Shown in pieces: positions 40,566 to 41,441 of a DNA stretch of 41,441 nt; the stretch's first letter is position 1, and each line of letters opens with the position of its first letter. The notes beneath the pieces were generated by a model that ran no database searches, was not told where the DNA came from, and was given only the letters and a program-made list of their open reading frames with translations. This DNA comes from Coriobacteriia bacterium (lineage in GTDB: Bacteria; Actinomycetota; Coriobacteriia; Coriobacteriales; UMGS124): positions 1 through 41,441 of the forward strand of contig JAGZEG010000021.1 of assembly GCA_018368455.1 (NCBI GenBank), written 5' to 3'. The position numbers and the translations under genes were made by a program.

Positions 40566-41441
40566 ATGAACATCAGGAAAACGGTGCTGACGGCAGGCCT
40601 GGGCCTCATGCTCGCCGGCAGCCTCGCGTGCGCCGGCGCCGTGTCGGCCTTCGCCGAGGACTCCGCCGCGGCTGACAGCGCGGCCGCCGCGTCCCAGGAG
40701 GGCTGGTCCGACGAGGCCAAGGCCCTCGTGGGCACCGACACGCGCCTGGGCAACACGATCGGCTACGGCACGGACGGCGGCACGTCGCTCGACAACTACG
40801 CCGACTACACCGAGAAGCTCACGTACGCCGAGAAGGTCGCTGCCAACGCCGAGGCCAACCAGCCCAAGCGCTACGTTGACTCGTTCGGCAACATCTACCA
40901 GCCCGTCCCGAGCGACCCCAAGGGCTGGAACGTCGGCTACCTCAACGCCGACGAGCGCGGCTGCCTCAGCTGCCACACCAGCTTCGAGGACATCGTCATG
41001 AGCCTCGGCACGAAGCACAACGTGTACGCCGCCGGCTACCCCGCCCAGACGACGCTCTCTGACTGCCTCGGCTGCCATCGCCACGAGGAGTTCGGCCGCG
41101 ACCGCCTGTACAAGTCGCTGCACGGCATCCACAACAGCAGCACGGCCTTCACGGGCATGGGCGGCAGCTGCGACTCGTGCCACTACCTGTCCGACGGCGG
41201 CTCGCAGGTCGGCGGCAACCAGTACGAGATGTGGGACTACGCCAAGTACGACCTGTACAAGGGCATCACCGACGTCGCGGCCGAGGAGGCCAACGTCGAG
41301 CTCTCCTACGACCAGACGACCATCTCCGGCACCGACCAGATGTTCTTCGAGTCGCTGAACAACGAGCCGGCCGAGTGGCGCACGACGACGGACCCGGCCG
41401 TGGCCGACGAGTGGATCGTGACGATCGGCGGCGAGGTCGAG
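40566..41441 (+). CDS. Second exported triheme/sulfite-oxidase-like fusion protein (partial at window end)
   Basis: The first 292 residues of a paralogue of the preceding gene; the frame runs off the window. The ATG at 40566 follows AGAGGGGG. It has a Sec signal (MNIRKTVLTAGLGLMLAGSLACAGAVSAFA) and three c-haem sites: CLSCH 133-137, CLGCH 167-171 and CDSCH 202-206. The shared segments are QEGWSDEAK, KRYVD.FGNIYQP.P.DP.GWN and EWRTTTDPAVADEWIVTIGGEVE, where the sulfite-oxidase-like domain begins. The spacing between haems two and three differs (HRHEEFGRDRLYKSLHGIHN), so the two proteins are not simple copies. They may form a complex or handle different substrates. Confidence 0.85.
   Translation, partial: MNIRKTVLTAGLGLMLAGSLACAGAVSAFAEDSAAADSAAAASQEGWSDEAKALVGTDTRLGNTIGYGTDGGTSLDNYADYTEKLTYAEKVAANAEANQPKRYVDSFGNIYQPVPSDPKGWNVGYLNADERGCLSCHTSFEDIVMSLGTKHNVYAAGYPAQTTLSDCLGCHRHEEFGRDRLYKSLHGIHNSSTAFTGMGGSCDSCHYLSDGGSQVGGNQYEMWDYAKYDLYKGITDVAAEEANVELSYDQTTISGTDQMFFESLNNEPAEWRTTTDPAVADEWIVTIGGEVE

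Noticed and set aside
38723..40756. 677-residue open frame antisense to the triheme fusion gene
   Set aside because: Composition (Val/Leu/Arg/Asp-rich, repetitive) is that of an antisense shadow, and the plus strand has clear haem motifs and a signal peptide.

Overview
The window is high-GC, densely coded bacterial DNA that looks like an anaerobic actinobacterium of the class Coriobacteriia, probably Eggerthellaceae. This is inferred from gene content: three LuxR-type regulators fused to multi-spanning membrane domains, Tat-exported reductase flavoproteins, several exported multiheme cytochromes and orphan Tat-exported peptide-binding proteins. No rRNA was available to confirm it.

Layout. 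1-2924 is a lower-GC, horizontally acquired and decaying defence island on the minus strand: a helicase/PLD-domain fragment, an intact DUF1016 nuclease, and a type III-like DNA methyltransferase that is frameshifted at a (GA)8 tract and cut at its end by what looks like an insertion sequence. 3122-5591 holds a DUF554 membrane protein and a membrane LuxR regulator. 5679-11864 holds two Tat-exported flavoproteins, a tRNA-Val, a release-factor-like protein and a second membrane LuxR regulator. 11998-18026 is mostly housekeeping: a tyrosine phosphatase, gamma-carbonic anhydrase, LPG-synthase-TM/flippase-like protein, TrmO and a PFL/UPF0210 protein. 18230-22037 holds a peptide-binding protein and a pentaheme NrfA-family cytochrome. 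22176-25073 holds PspA, a Gly-rich TPM-like membrane protein and a DinJ/PIN toxin-antitoxin pair. 25191-29096 holds a response regulator, a histidine kinase with a periplasmic haem-binding domain, and a second, divergent NrfA-like cytochrome. 29611-35777 holds a gamma-glutamyltransferase family protein, a second orphan peptide-binding protein and glutamate dehydrogenase. 36090-41441 holds a VanZ-like protein, a stand-alone Mo-co-dimerisation-like domain, a third membrane LuxR regulator, and two tandem exported proteins that fuse three c-type haems to a sulfite-oxidase-like domain (the last runs off the window).

How it fits together. The theme is exported redox enzymes, each sitting beside its own sensor or regulator: membrane LuxR with flavoprotein (twice), membrane LuxR with triheme/sulfite-oxidase-like protein, and haem-sensing two-component system with NrfA-like cytochrome. 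This suggests a cell that respires diverse organic or nitrogenous acceptors outside the membrane. Amino-acid and peptide use (gamma-glutamyltransferase, glutamate dehydrogenase, peptide-binding proteins) would supply electrons and nitrogen. The substrates of these reductases cannot be named from sequence. The most notable observations are the phase-variable methyltransferase in an OFF state, the active-site changes in the second NrfA homologue, the FNR/CRP-shaped palindrome shared by both NrfA genes, and the Sec-exported haem/sulfite-oxidase-like fusions that appear unable to carry molybdopterin in the usual way.
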